From Phalacrocorax aristotelis (taxonomy: Eukaryota > Chordata > Aves > Suliformes > Phalacrocoracidae), in NCBI RefSeq assembly GCF_949628215.1, contig NC_134279.1, positions 77,010,830 through 77,074,829 on the forward strand: 64,000 nt of DNA, in the 5' to 3' direction. Positions 1-12,098 of this stretch are shown in pieces (the first letter of the stretch is position 1; every line of letters starts with the position of its first letter). The notes beneath the pieces are model-generated. The model made no database searches and was not told the origin of the DNA. It saw nothing but the letters and a program-made list of their open reading frames with translations. The position numbers and the translations under genes were made by a program.

Positions 1-772
1 CTTTTTACAAATTAATATATTATTAGCATTTTAGTTAAATTTGTATAGTTTTCTGAAAGGACAAAAGCATTTAAAAATAAGTTTTTAAGGCTGTTATTTT
101 AAACAATTGCTGGAGTTCAACTGTCTGATGCAATTACCATATTAATTTAACAGCAAAATTTGCACAACCTATGACAGCAACTTTTTAAAAAGATTGTTTT
201 TTAACAACTGTGTAGCTTAAACAATCTGAAGCAATTACAATGTATTTTTTAATGCACAAGTTATGACAGCAAAGTAATTTATATAGATATGAAATGTATT
301 TGACTTTAAATGTTATGCCTTTGTAGAACACAAATTTAAAATAAATAATATCTTTTGGCAAAGTAACCTGCAATTTAATCTTTAGAAGAATAAATATACC
401 ACTAATGTTTTCCACAGGAACAGTTGCTACTCTAATTAATTCAAGATGTGACTCTAATAAGATTTCCAAAGAAAATCAGAAGCAGATTGTTCTCAGAGGT
501 AGTACTATGGACAAGATTAAAAAATTTTTATTTTCATTAGAAACACTTGTCCCAGGTAGAGTTCCAGATTTGTATTATATAGTGTCGAAATATCAAATCT
601 GAAAGCATTATAATAATGTTTTTAGAAGCATAACAATTTTTAGTGTTTCGGAAATATGCTTTCTTTTTGATTATAACTTATGGTATGTTACATTTTATTA
701 GGTAACTGTTATTCAGTTTTGAGTTTACAGTGACTAATATGGCTAACATACTTTTTTCTTTTTGTGTGGAAG
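1..772. other. Upstream region of SPON2; no coding sequence recognised
   Basis: AT-rich DNA without a convincing coding exon. It ends in a pyrimidine-rich run and an AG at 771-772, a good splice acceptor four bases before the SPON2 start codon. This suggests that the region is the tail of an intron, and that a non-coding first exon of SPON2 lies further left, probably outside the window. Short frames here do not resemble SPON2 or the expected left neighbour CTBP1. Confidence 0.5.
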
Positions 773-775
773 GGA

Positions 776-3700
776 ATGGAAAACCTGATGTTTGTCTACC
801 ACTCCTGTAAAGTTATCTGGACATTACTTGTAACAATACTAGGTTATGCCAGCAGCTTGCCTGTGGGTGACGATTCTATTTGCACAGCAGAGGAACTTGC
901 TAAATACAGCATAATCTTCACAGGGAAATGGAGTCAGACTGCTTTCCCTAAGCAGTATCCACTTTACAGGCCCCCAGCACAGTGGTCATCAATGCTAGGT
1001 AAGTGCAGTATGTACACTTTTAAGAACAGATAAATCTCTTCATCGCTGTGATCTTTTTTCTTCTTAATTGTCAGTTTTAAGATAACTGATGAAAAGGAAA
1101 GAAATAGCCAGAGTTATTAAGAACGAAATGCAGAAATTGAAGTATCCACAATGCTTTCAAAAATCTACAACTGTTTTCAATTGACTTCTGTTTTCAATTG
1201 GCTGCAGCTGAAATAAACAGTGATAAGCCAAATGTTTTAGTGTTCACTCATTTTTATACACATTTTTTTAACCTCAGAAATAAAACAGAGGAATTGAAGA
1301 AATAGGGACAATCTAAACCAGACTTTTATGTCATGCCATGTATTCACTCAAATAGGTGTTACTCATAGTTCTGACTACAGCATGTGGAAAAAAAATGAAT
1401 ATGCCAGCAATGGTGTACGTGATTTTGCTGAAAAGGGTGAAGCGTGGGTATTAATGAAGGAAATAGAAGAAGCTGGAGAGAAAATTCAGAGTGTACATGG
1501 AATCTTCTCTGCTCCTGCCATTTCCAGTGGTACAGGCCAAACCTCCACTGAATTAGAAGTGCATTCAAGACATCCCTTAGTAAGTAAATATGCATATTAA
1601 TATTAAAAGTTTATGTCACTAGCGCACAAGCATTGGAGTTCTCACTTGTAGGAACAATATAATGCAAAAAGTTATTAAAAAGCATGTCACATTGCAGGAA
1701 GCACTGTACAATTCTATAAAGCAGAAGAGCATAATGAAGTATCTTTCAAAAATTTTAAGTTAAAATTACTATGAGCAGGACTGGAGCATTTCAAAGTAAG
1801 GGATGCAATCCTGACAGATCATTTTGTTTCATTAGGTTTCATTTGTTGTACGAATTGTTCCAAGCCCCGACTGGTTTGTGGGTATTGACAGCCTAAATCT
1901 CTGTGAAGGAGATCACTGGATGGAAGAAGTATCAGTAGATCTATTTCCATATGATGCCGGAACTGACAGCGGTTTCACATTTTCCTCCCCAAACTTTGCC
2001 ACTATTCCACAGGACACAGTTACAGAGGTAGGTGTATATACATAACTTCATACATAGGTTTTGAGTCCTCCATTTAAATGATACCTCTCCTATGACTACA
2101 CAATAGACTCTTGTGAAACCGATTTCAGTATCTGAGACTGCTGATGCTCTCTGACTAGGGATTTATTACAAAGCTGATAACCCTACTGCTTTTGTTTATT
2201 TGATATGTCTTTCAAATTTATTACATAAATGTAGGTGGTTGATGAAAATTTGCCTTTTTCTTGGCCACAAATACAATTAGTTTGGTATTTTCTGTAAAAG
2301 CTGACTTTTTACAGATAATTTTTGGCAATTCTTATAACACCAAGAAAATAAAAATATTCAAAAAAGTCATGGCATTACTAAACATGTATGTAAACAGGAA
2401 GATTCTTAAGACTGAATAGTGATGTGGGGAGAAGTTTTCAGCAGAAACATTGCTGAAACCTGAAACTGTTACATCTGAGGGAAAATTGCTGAGGGAAAGC
2501 AGAGGGGAACTTCTGCATCGCTACCGCAGTGACCCCACTTTCAATCTCTTTTGTTCGCTTGATACTGTACATGCCTCATACTTTGCTTTTGTCATTTAAG
2601 AGTGCTGGGGAACACAGCATTTTGATTCAAATGTTTTGAATACTCTAAGCCTTCAGTCAGTCTTTCCTTTATGGTCAGTTTTTCTAGAGCCAAATGCTGT
2701 GCTAATGAGTAATGAGAAAAGGAACAGAGAAGCTGGAAAACAATACATTTGGCCTCCTATATCCATATGACAGCTGCTATAGCATATCTAATATTATTAT
2801 TTTATACTCTTGTATTCTCCCTTGTAGTAACATCCACTTCGTCCCATCAGACCTTTCCATATGTTACTCTGATTTCAGCACCTCCCGCTGCAGTTCTTTA
2901 CCTAAAGCCTGGCACAATTCATTGTGCCCAGTCTCAAAGCATTATGCATAAAAATTCTGGGATTACCAGCAGTAATTTTGTGAACTAAGGTTCATAAAAA
3001 CTGGTTACATGCGTTTTACTTGCCAAAAAGTATTAGCATGATGTGTAAACATGATTCTACAGTTATCTACTTACTAATATGATGTAGTTTCCTTAAGGTT
3101 CTCCTTTTTGTTTCACAGATCACTTGTTCCTCTCCAAGTCACCCAGCAAACTCATTTTATTATCCCAGACTCAAAATTTTGCCACCGATCGCTCAAGTAA
3201 CAATGGTGAAATTAAAGAAAAACCAGCTGGGACTTCCTGCACCTTATCTTGATATTCCAGCTAAAAGCAATGAAATAATAGACTCTGTCTCAGGTAAGTG
3301 ATTAGTACTTTGATATGCTTAATTCTGTAATTTCCATTCATTCAGAATGTATGTAGAAATCTGACAGGTGGTGTGGATGAAATAGGTGATTAGGCAGAAT
3401 ATCCTCCTACCTGCATAACAATAGTTTCCAGACTCACACATGGGAAATAAAACAAGCCAGCAGACATAAAAGAATAAGGAAGGGATTTCGTACTTTAGCT
3501 ATGGTTCAAAGGTTTGGGTTATATCCACAGTGAGGGTTACTCAAGCCTCAGCATCATCATAGATCAGTCAATAAACAACATTTGACCAGAATCAGAGTTC
3601 CCAAATTCTTTGCAACTTTGAAGTAAATACTCATACTTATGTTTTTACATGACAATGGAGCAAAAGAACTATTATTGTTGTCTCCTTCTGGGTCAGATGG

Positions 3701-5633
3701 CTTGATTGTTATATACAATAAGAATTGATGTAATTCAATTGTTTTGGACATATTTGTGATAGAAACATACATCCTGACAACAAAAATAGCATTCTCTCTC
3801 ATTTTTCTTTTCTTAAATATTTTAGCTGATAACCTTGTTTAGGTAAGAAGACATACAAACTACTGACTCAAGTCAGTCTTAAGGGTAATTTTCAAATCTC
3901 CAAATTAACAAATACTATCTTTGCTCTAAGGGAAAGAGCAGTTGGACAGTGCCCACCGAGATTTTCTCTTTATACTTTTCTAATGGATTTTTAAGAAATG
4001 GAAGAGGAAGAATTAAGAAGACTGACATCCTAAATACTATTTTAGAGACAGCAATAGGCTAAACCCTCAATGTATTCCTAGAATAGCTGCCATGTTCCAA
4101 GAAGAATTTCTCCAGAATAAGTCTGAAGGTTATATGCCTCTAGCTCTGTGCTAAAGTCACCTCACAATCACTAAAATAAAGCTCATTCCCTACACAGCTA
4201 ATTATGCATTATTTATACCTTAATAAATGTATTTCTCGATCAGTTTAGTGTTTTAATATATTTCTATGAGTAAACAAGACATACGCAAAGTGAGTGCTAC
4301 ATATCTCATTTTCAGTCATACGCTTTTCCCATGACATTAAAAGGAAGATTTGTCCCTCTTTAGGATATAAATTTAAAACAATGGATTTAAAAAGTAATTT
4401 TTCATCATATATCTTCACTTTATTGTACATTAACCAGTAAATCCGCCTGTTCAAAACATATTCCCAAATCAAAACGACGGATTTAATTGCCAAGCTGTGT
4501 CCCTCATTCCCATTAGAAACATGGGAATGAGTGATTACAACAGAAGTGGTGACTTCCACTTCTATACCAGAAATTTATACCAGAGGTCACACACTTAGTA
4601 CAACATTTAAAGCTGATCTTGTGCATACCTGTTTTACCCACAAATGCTGTAATACACAGTTCTAATGCAATTTCCTGTGACAAGCAATATTTTTATTTAA
4701 CCTGCTAAGGAATAATCACCTATATTTTTATGAGAGATATTTTCAATGGAAGTACACAAGTTTCTGACTTCTTTTCTTGCAGTAGATTAAAACTATATTG
4801 ACAATCCTTTTAGAATTAAAAACCTTCCAGTAACAGAATGTCTTTATTGGCAAAGGGAACTGTAGTGTACATTCCAAACAAAAGCAAGATGATTTAATGA
4901 TTAAAAAATGGGTCTTTCCTTTAGTTCTGAAGCAAACTGGAACAAAAGTTAAATGGAATTTCATATGAACAACTATAGGAACAATATCTATCCGCAAAGA
5001 AATATGCGCACCTAAATAAACCAGAAAAAATCTTTAATCCTAGTGCTCTTAGTAAGCCATGCAAAGGCAAATGAGTTATAAAATTGACAGTAAATGTTTT
5101 TTAATGTAATCGTTTGAATTATTTTAAGTATAGTTTTATTTGATAGGAATTTCATATTTTCAATTAAATAAATATTGTGCTTCACTATCGTTACAGTACC
5201 TCAGTCTCCAGACCGCAATAATAATAGTAATAGTAATAATAACAATGATAAGAATACCAGTGTTGATGAGTGTAGGAGCTGAAAACAGATGTTTTTATTT
5301 ATGAGGCAACATATGAATTTTATTAATATTACATGTATTTTTGTGTAAGAAAGGACACTATTCGATCATCATTCCTTAATGCTTTGCCAACTGTGTATTT
5401 GCCTTAAGCACAAATCTATGTAAAGTTACCTTTTTTTTTTGGTGTATATTGCAGAAACACCACTGGACTGTGAGGTTTCACAATGGTCTTCCTGGGGTCT
5501 CTGTAGAGGTACTTGCAGAAAAACAGGGACCAAGATCAGAACTCGTTTTGTACTTCTTCAGCCTGCGAACAATGGAATGCCTTGTCCAAATCTGGATGAA
5601 GAAACAGGATGTGAACCAGAGAATTGTGTCTGA
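776..5633 (+). CDS. SPON2: Spondin-2 (mindin), 5 coding exons
   Basis: Secreted extracellular-matrix protein. The family binds microbial surface patterns and integrins and helps macrophages and neutrophils recognise pathogens. Coding exons are 776-998, 1356-1579, 1836-2027, 3119-3293 and 5455-5633, 993 nt in total (330 aa; human is 331). All introns are GT-AG, with phases 1, 0, 0 and 1. Residues 1 to about 26 are a hydrophobic signal peptide. The spondin domain covers roughly residues 35-225 and includes [16 protein letters not shown], the diagnostic [20 protein letters not shown] and the conserved [16 protein letters not shown] thrombospondin type-1 repeat fills residues 277-329, with WSSW as the likely C-mannosylation motif and six cysteines (277, 288, 292, 315, 324, 329). 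The ATG at 776 was chosen because a splice acceptor lies at 771-772 and the protein aligns from its first residues with the mammalian MEN- start; the GTG at 764 lies upstream of that acceptor, in the intron. No frameshift or missing key residue was seen. Confidence 0.96.
5215..5251. repeat. (AAT/AGT)n trinucleotide-like repeat in SPON2 intron 4
   Basis: Imperfect run of aat, agt and aac triplets about 200 bp before the last SPON2 exon. It is a simple-sequence microsatellite, with no function suggested. Confidence 0.7.
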
Positions 5634-5890
5634 AATAAAGAAAATATAATAATTTAGATAATTTAAAAGTAGGATAAGTTTAACTAAATCTAAACTATAT
5701 GTCAGTCAATGTTCCTTATAATTCAGGTATGCTGCACTATTTTGCTGGAAAGGTATATTAGACTGGTTTTGAAAGTTGTTGTTTAATATCAAGATTTGGG
5801 GGGTTAAATTCCTAAGGTTTAGTATGACAACAGTACTTGATCATTCACAGACCAAACACCCCAAATAAATCCTTGCTATAAATATACTCT
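5634..5890 (+). promoter_or_regulatory. SPON2: SPON2 3' UTR with candidate poly(A) signal
   Basis: An AATAAA at 5864-5869 lies 230 bp after the SPON2 stop and is the first well-placed canonical poly(A) signal. The AATAAA at 5634-5639 directly abuts the stop codon and is too close to be the main one. The end of the transcript is inferred, not seen. Confidence 0.45.
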
Positions 5891-7872
5891 AAGTTCTTGG
5901 AGTACCCTCTAGTGGCAGAAAAGGAGACATTTGGAAAGATTATCTTTCACGCATGTAAAAATCTTTCAATCACGAAATCTAAAGTAATAGCATTCTTAAA
6001 TACTGTAATTTGTTGATCTACAGATATTTATACCTAGAAATTAATTTTTTCTCTAAATTATGTTTTTATAATTTATTGGCATTTTTGTCGTCTTTCTAAA
6101 CATTTTTAACATGCATTTCTTCAGAAACTACTTACATAAATCAGAGTGACCAGATGTTTGCTGTATGGTAAAGACTATAATATAACAGAGTAAACTTGTC
6201 TTGAGACTTATGAATACATGAAAATGTCTTTCTTCTTCTTTTTTTCTCAGAACTGAGAACAATATCTGTCATGAGGACACTCGGCCAACAAAATTACTAG
6301 AAAATTCTCAGAAGTGTGGATACCAGTAGAAAACCTCTGAACTTAATTGTTAGCTGAGATTTAAAAACTGACTGATTGTTGGCGTGTGTCCCTCATGAGA
6401 CAACTATCTCAAAGTTAACACTGTTTACCATAACATAAATTATATAATTGTCTTTATATATGCAGTAAATGTGTTTATGTTTCTCGAAAAGTTTGCTACT
6501 ATTTGTATTGTTGTAACCTTTTTAAAGAGAAAACTTACCAATGTTTTAATATTATCTAAACCTGAAGTATACACAGATATAACAAAACTCAATATGTCAG
6601 AAAGTGTTCCTGTTGGAAAGTTTTAATGCTGAAATAATTGTTATAAAACAAACGTAACATACGGCTTATAAAGACATGTGTCTATCAACTAGAAAAGGGA
6701 TTTTGGAATAACACTGTTCAATAGAATATGTTTATAGTCAGCCCATAAAAGTTTTACAGCAGACTGTAATTTTACAAATATACGGCACAGATATTGAACA
6801 GGAGATGCTGATTGGAGTAGGTTCTTCTTGGGGTATGCCAAATACCAGAACATTTATTATGTACTTAAAGGAGTACACGGTACTCTCTGTAGGGCTGAAA
6901 CATTTAAAGTGTTCTCTATAGTTTTTCCAGGAGATAAATCTTGCAAAGACCCAAAGAAATTTGAAACTTTATCAGGCTAGACTAAGTTGGTCCTGCAAAT
7001 GCTGACAAATGCACAGTTGTTAGAGCTAACTATAGGAATTTCTACATCTTGCATTCTTCAGATTCCCACCATTGCCTGTTTTTCAAAATTGTTTCACTTA
7101 CACTTTTTATTATACTTATTTTTTTTCAGGTTCCCCTGTTTCCATTCTACTGTGGAGATAGTGTATTACGCTATCATTTTCATATTTTGTGTTTAGTTAA
7201 TTTCTCTGTCTTTTCAATTTTTTCTTCCTTATTTTTATATTAATTTTTACCCTTTCTGTTTTTTCTTTCCTGTTAAACATTTACTATATAGTTACACATC
7301 TATCACCTTCTTAGAAAACTAAACATATATTGAAGTATATATTTAAATACTCTCTGAGGACAGGAACTAATTTCAAATTGATTGATCATCTTGTGATAGA
7401 CTGAACTTAGTAAAGGTCTTGGGCAGAAATCAGAGGCAAGTCAAAATTATGACTTAGGGAAAACAAACCCACAAACCACAAGGAAATCTTTGAGGAACTG
7501 TCCTGGCATTTCTCTAAACACTAGTTTTCTTCTTCACATGTGGAGAACAACTAAAGGCCTAGGTCCAGTAGAAGAGTGTCTGCATCTGTAATTGTATACG
7601 TGACCTGAATCTAGGATTTCAGTCCTACAAGATATGATTTGATAGTGGAGCAGTCTCAGTGTTTACTCAAACTCCTGAAGCCAAAAGTTTCCTGAAGGCC
7701 ACTGAAGGAGAATGGATGAGAGGGGGAGGTGGAGTAGAAAGGGAAGTGAATATGTAAAAGGCCAACACATTTCAGGAAACTCCAGTTATTGCTAAACAAT
7801 ATTTCTATTTTAGAGTGTTTACATACATGGCAATTCACTGTGCGTTCCTTCAAGCAGAAGTTTCCTATCCAG
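5891..7872. other. Intergenic region; nothing recognised
   Basis: AT-rich sequence between SPON2 and TMED11 with T-rich runs around 7100-7260. I see no homology to a known gene or repeat and no exon-like open frame with splice sites. Confidence 0.5.
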
Positions 7873-10139
7873 TCAGTTATGTGGATATGGGATTTTTGTA
7901 AGCATTAACTTCAGGAGACCTTGGTAAGTGTGACATGCTTTAAGGGTGCCCTTGCAGCAATATAATGTTTGGCCACAAATACAGTTCCAGGTATTGACTT
8001 TGCAAACACCAGGGACGGAGATATTTCTTGGCAAGACTGTGGATACAGTGATATCTAGTGAAGAACATTCAAATGACGGAGCACATTTCTCACAATATAT
8101 CTTTACTAAACTGATTAGTGAGGTACAGGATCCCTGTGTGGATATGTCTAGGCCTTTGTAGCTTTTCCTTTCAGCACAGTCTTGGATTTGTCTTAAAAAT
8201 TTTGGGACATCAAAGAAACATGGAGAAGCTCTTCCTTCCTTTTCCCTTACATCCAGTGTTACAGATGGCTGGCAGGCAAGATGCTGTGATATTACGTACA
8301 TGAGATCTAGGGAAGGAAACAGGTAAATTAATTTCTGGGTTAAAGTAATCTCAGAAAATACTTTGGGAGAAAAATTGAAATGGATTTGTAAAAAAAATTT
8401 TTTTAGCAAGAATGTGTTCTAGGAAGAATCAGTTTTGATACCTTGGCAGATAGTCTTGCAGAATGAGAGACATGGTTAAAGGTAAGTGTAGTAGCAAAAA
8501 AAGTCACCACAGACTTGAACCGTGGTCTCACAAAACCCACAAACACCAAATTAAATTCTTAGAGTGGAATAGGGTACCTCATTACTGAGAACAACTTGTT
8601 CAGTACTTCAAGGAATTTAAGGACAGTTAGCTGTGAACATGTGAAAGTTTTTCCTATTATCTCCCAGTAGGTAGGAATGCCAGCTGAAGCTGTGCATGTA
8701 TTTATGCTTTTCTATGGGCTGCGGCCTCTCTGCAAACACCCAATATAGCACCTTGGTGGTTAATGACTAGGAAAAAACAGGGTACTTTTGTAGATAAGTC
8801 AGGATACAGGAAGGACTGATGTGATCCTTGAACTGAACTGCACTGAAAAGCTCCCCCTGGTACCATAGCATAAATGTTGGTTGTGCGAGCCTTAGGGGGT
8901 CTAAAGGAGAGGGCAGACATTTCATTCTACCAAATACTCCAGAATGACTGTGATGGATCCTGAGTGTGTGTGTGTGAAACAAATGTACTAACTGCAGTTT
9001 GAGGCCTTGTTCCATTTTGTTAGGTAAATATGCCTTCCCATGGCTGAGGAGAAGCTGTTTCAGAGGGCCAACTCTATAGTATGTATGTGTACTGTAAGGT
9101 AGGCTGGCTCTAACCGACCAAATCTTGTCCCCTGAGCCTGCTTTGAAATGATGCAAGCAATTGTCAAGATGGCACAGGGTCTGCTGTTAAAGATCATTTT
9201 GGGACAGACAGTATTAGATTCACCAAAAAATAGCTCTAACATCCTAGCCACACTGCCTAAGTTAAGCATGGTCTCCAAAACTAATGTGTGCCTAACTTCT
9301 AGAATGGGAGGGAAAGTATATGCCAGCCTTTCTGACCACTGAATGAGCTCTGTCCCCATCAGGACATAACTGGAGTGCGAGCAAAAGATCTGAGAGTACT
9401 TGATGACATTAAAGGCCAAAAATCCTGTTTCATGATATTCCCAGTCCCAGGTAATTGAAGTATATTGGGAAAATCTGATCTGTTATGAATGATCCAATGC
9501 AATAAAGTAACTGAGATTATTCCATGACAATATTTAGTGTGCTCAGAAAATTAATCTAACATTTGATACAGCAGTTCTGAATTCAGCTGAATCCCGTTTA
9601 ATGGGATGTGTATGTAGAAGCTGTGGCCGTGGTAATTCACAGGTACTGTGAATGCCTGAGACAAAAAATCTCTCAGTATGCTGCATGACAGCCTGATTGC
9701 TTGGAAGCTAACCTATTTTTGTTTGTTTGAAGTCCAGCAGCCCTACTATGTTAGCATTTGTTAGCCAAAAGTACAGAAGTAATGTGTCTGTCCCAACTGG
9801 TTGGGCAGAGTGAAGGATAAAGTGGCATCCTGTGTACATCTTGTGCTCTGCCATTGGAAAATGGAATTTTGGAAACCTCAAGTAGTCAACAAAAAGCTAA
9901 AAGGATGATTGCTTAAGTAGGTCATAATCTGCAGACAAACCTATACTTCTTGCAGTTATAATATGGCATGAGGGTTTATGCAGGTGCATGTCAGTCAAGA
10001 CCTTCCTGTGGTGGAGGGGTAAGAGTCCAATTATACGATGAGATTCTGTGTAATACAAAATTATTTCTGGTGGATAAATGCTAAAGTAGTAACAGAGTCC
10101 TAATATCACCCTTGAGACTCCTAAGGATTTAATGAGCAT
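7873..10139 (-). other. Unrecognised minus-strand region with few stop codons (possible decayed retroelement)
   Basis: Reading the minus strand, one frame runs from 10139 to about 9060 with about five stops in 360 codons. A second frame then runs from 9156 to 7873 with about six stops in 428 codons (hand counts). These are well below the roughly 17 and 20 expected for random sequence. The second frame ends in a 178-codon open stretch (7873-8409), which is cysteine-rich near its C-terminal end. The pattern fits a decayed protein-coding insertion with one frameshift near 9.1 kb, but I recognise no protein family and no flanking LTR pair. The plus strand here is somewhat purine-rich, which by itself lowers stop frequency on the minus strand, so a non-coding origin remains possible. 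Confidence 0.25.
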
Positions 10140-11639
10140 GAGTTGCAGTTTGTATCCCTCTATCCTTAACCATATTGAGTCAAAGAAAAAGAAGGAAAGT
10201 TTAAGGAATCAAGGCTTCTCATCTTTGACAACATCTTTATCAATATAGGGATGTTGTATTTTGCTGGAGGTGAACTTGTACTTTTGCTAGAACTTCTGTG
10301 AAGATACTTTATGCTGTGGAATGGACCAAACTTATGATGATTGTGAGCCTCTGTCAGTGTTAGACAAAGACTTTTTTATTGAGGTAACTTTATAGATAGC
10401 AAGTGCAGTGAAGGGCAGTAAACCAGCAGATGTGAAGTAGGAGTTACCATCCTGAAATTCTATGTATTTAAGTTACAGATATTGAGGATGAGTTGCTGTC
10501 CATCCTTCTTCCCTGCTACTAGGAAAATACATGTTCTTGTGTTATGATGGAGCCAATTCTACGACTACCAGCGCTAGCAGAATGCATCTGCTAAACCAGA
10601 TTCTCAGAAGGGCTGCCCAGAAATAAATAGGAAGACCAACATAGTTCTATTTACTAATAAATAGGTGTCACTAAATAACAGTAAATGCAAATAGGACATT
10701 CTGTGAGGAAAAGAATAATTCAGAGGAGTTGTTGAACAATAAGAGAATAAGGGAATAAGGGAAAATGATCCTTCAGTCTGTGCATTCTCAGTGTTGAGGA
10801 TGTATTTTATGCAGCTGAGTATTTGACAACTATATAAAAACAAAACATAAAATAAAATCCAACTACCACCTTTTCAAGCAAAATAAATACTGGTAAATCT
10901 CCAGCAAGGAGATGGCAGTATCCCTGTCCACGGTACTGTGTACCACCTGTATGACGTGTGTGTGCAGTAGAGGTAGCTTATATCCCATACCCTGAAGTCA
11001 AGATGACAGAACTCTGAAGTGAACTAAGAGGTTCATCAAAGACACAATTTCAAAGAACAATTTCATCTGCAAATGGCAGGTGCTGCTGAGGAACATGGCA
11101 GGGTCGGAGAGAGTAAGTGATCAAACTACGGAGTCTTACAACAGGAGCATAGTGAGCTTCTGAAGGGGAAAATGAGCTCAAAGGTGGTTCCTCCCTACTA
11201 GAAATGATCCCATAGGTGTGTCCTCTCTGCCAGAAAATGACCGCATGTCCTCTCACATTGAGGCCAACCTTTCAGACAGATCTCAGTTTATAGGACAAGG
11301 AACACTTGAGTGAAACTGAATTTGTCATCAGGCATATAGATTGTTTGGTCAATATTAGTACAAAGGGTAACAATAAAAAAATCTATCATTATTTAATTTA
11401 CACTATCACCTTCTTTAGGGAATTTATTAGGCAGTATCTAAGAGAAAGACATTCTTTTGTAAAAAATCTTATTCGGAAAGTGTTAATTTTATTATGTTTT
11501 TCCCTGCTATATCATATTCATTAGTGTTTCAGAGTCTTTTATTTTTCCAGTTCTTTTGACTTTCTTCTCCATCTTTCTTTCAGCCCTTTCATGTAGTCCC
11601 TACAGGCTTTGTACAGGGATATACATATGTCCAATAGGT
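10140..11639. other. Intergenic region; nothing recognised
   Basis: No exon, RNA gene or clear repeat seen. A 68-codon minus-strand frame at 11050-11256 resembles nothing I know. The strand bias of the preceding segment fades here, with many stops in all frames above about 10.2 kb. Confidence 0.45.
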
Positions 11640-11855
11640 TGGAAATGACAAGATTTCTTAATCAAAGAGGAGTGAAGCTCTGGAATAATCACCCAGAATA
11701 AATGCGGAATATAAGTTAACAAGATAACTTAAGTTGAAAATTGAGCAGTTTATGGAAAGAGATAGACAATGCAGTTGCTTACAGTAATCTAGGGAGCTGA
11801 TCTCAAGAACCTGAGCGGTCTTTTCCAGTTTCGTGTTCTCCTATGTTTATAAAAT
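11640..11855 (+). mobile_element. Possible ancient CR1-like LINE remnant
   Basis: The text around gaagctctggaataatc and the later gagcggtcttttccagtttc resemble the 3' region of old CR1 copies in + orientation, but the sequence is strongly diverged and lacks a clean terminal repeat. Recognition is by memory of family wording only. Confidence 0.35.
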
Positions 11856-12098
11856 AAAACTTTAATCTAGATGTTGGGAAAGAAGAAAGATTTTACAAGT
11901 TATCTTTTTCATGTTATCTCATTCTGCAGAACATACTGTAGTTATTTATAAATGTGTAACCACCAGCTGCCTTTTCTCACAGTTTTTTTCCTCCCTCAAA
12001 AATACACCGATAAGGAGCAAGAAAGGAACAACCACAGGACTACATACATTTGTAAATAGTTGTCTTCAAAAGCAGTACAACTGGGATACATAAAAACC

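Noticed and set aside
764-775. GTG at 764 as an upstream start for SPON2
   Set aside because: It lies upstream of a good splice acceptor (771-772), so it is intronic; the ATG at 776 matches the family N-terminus.
11911-12093. 60-codon frame just before TMED11
   Set aside because: Probably 5' UTR or an intron end of TMED11; out of frame with the gene and without homology.
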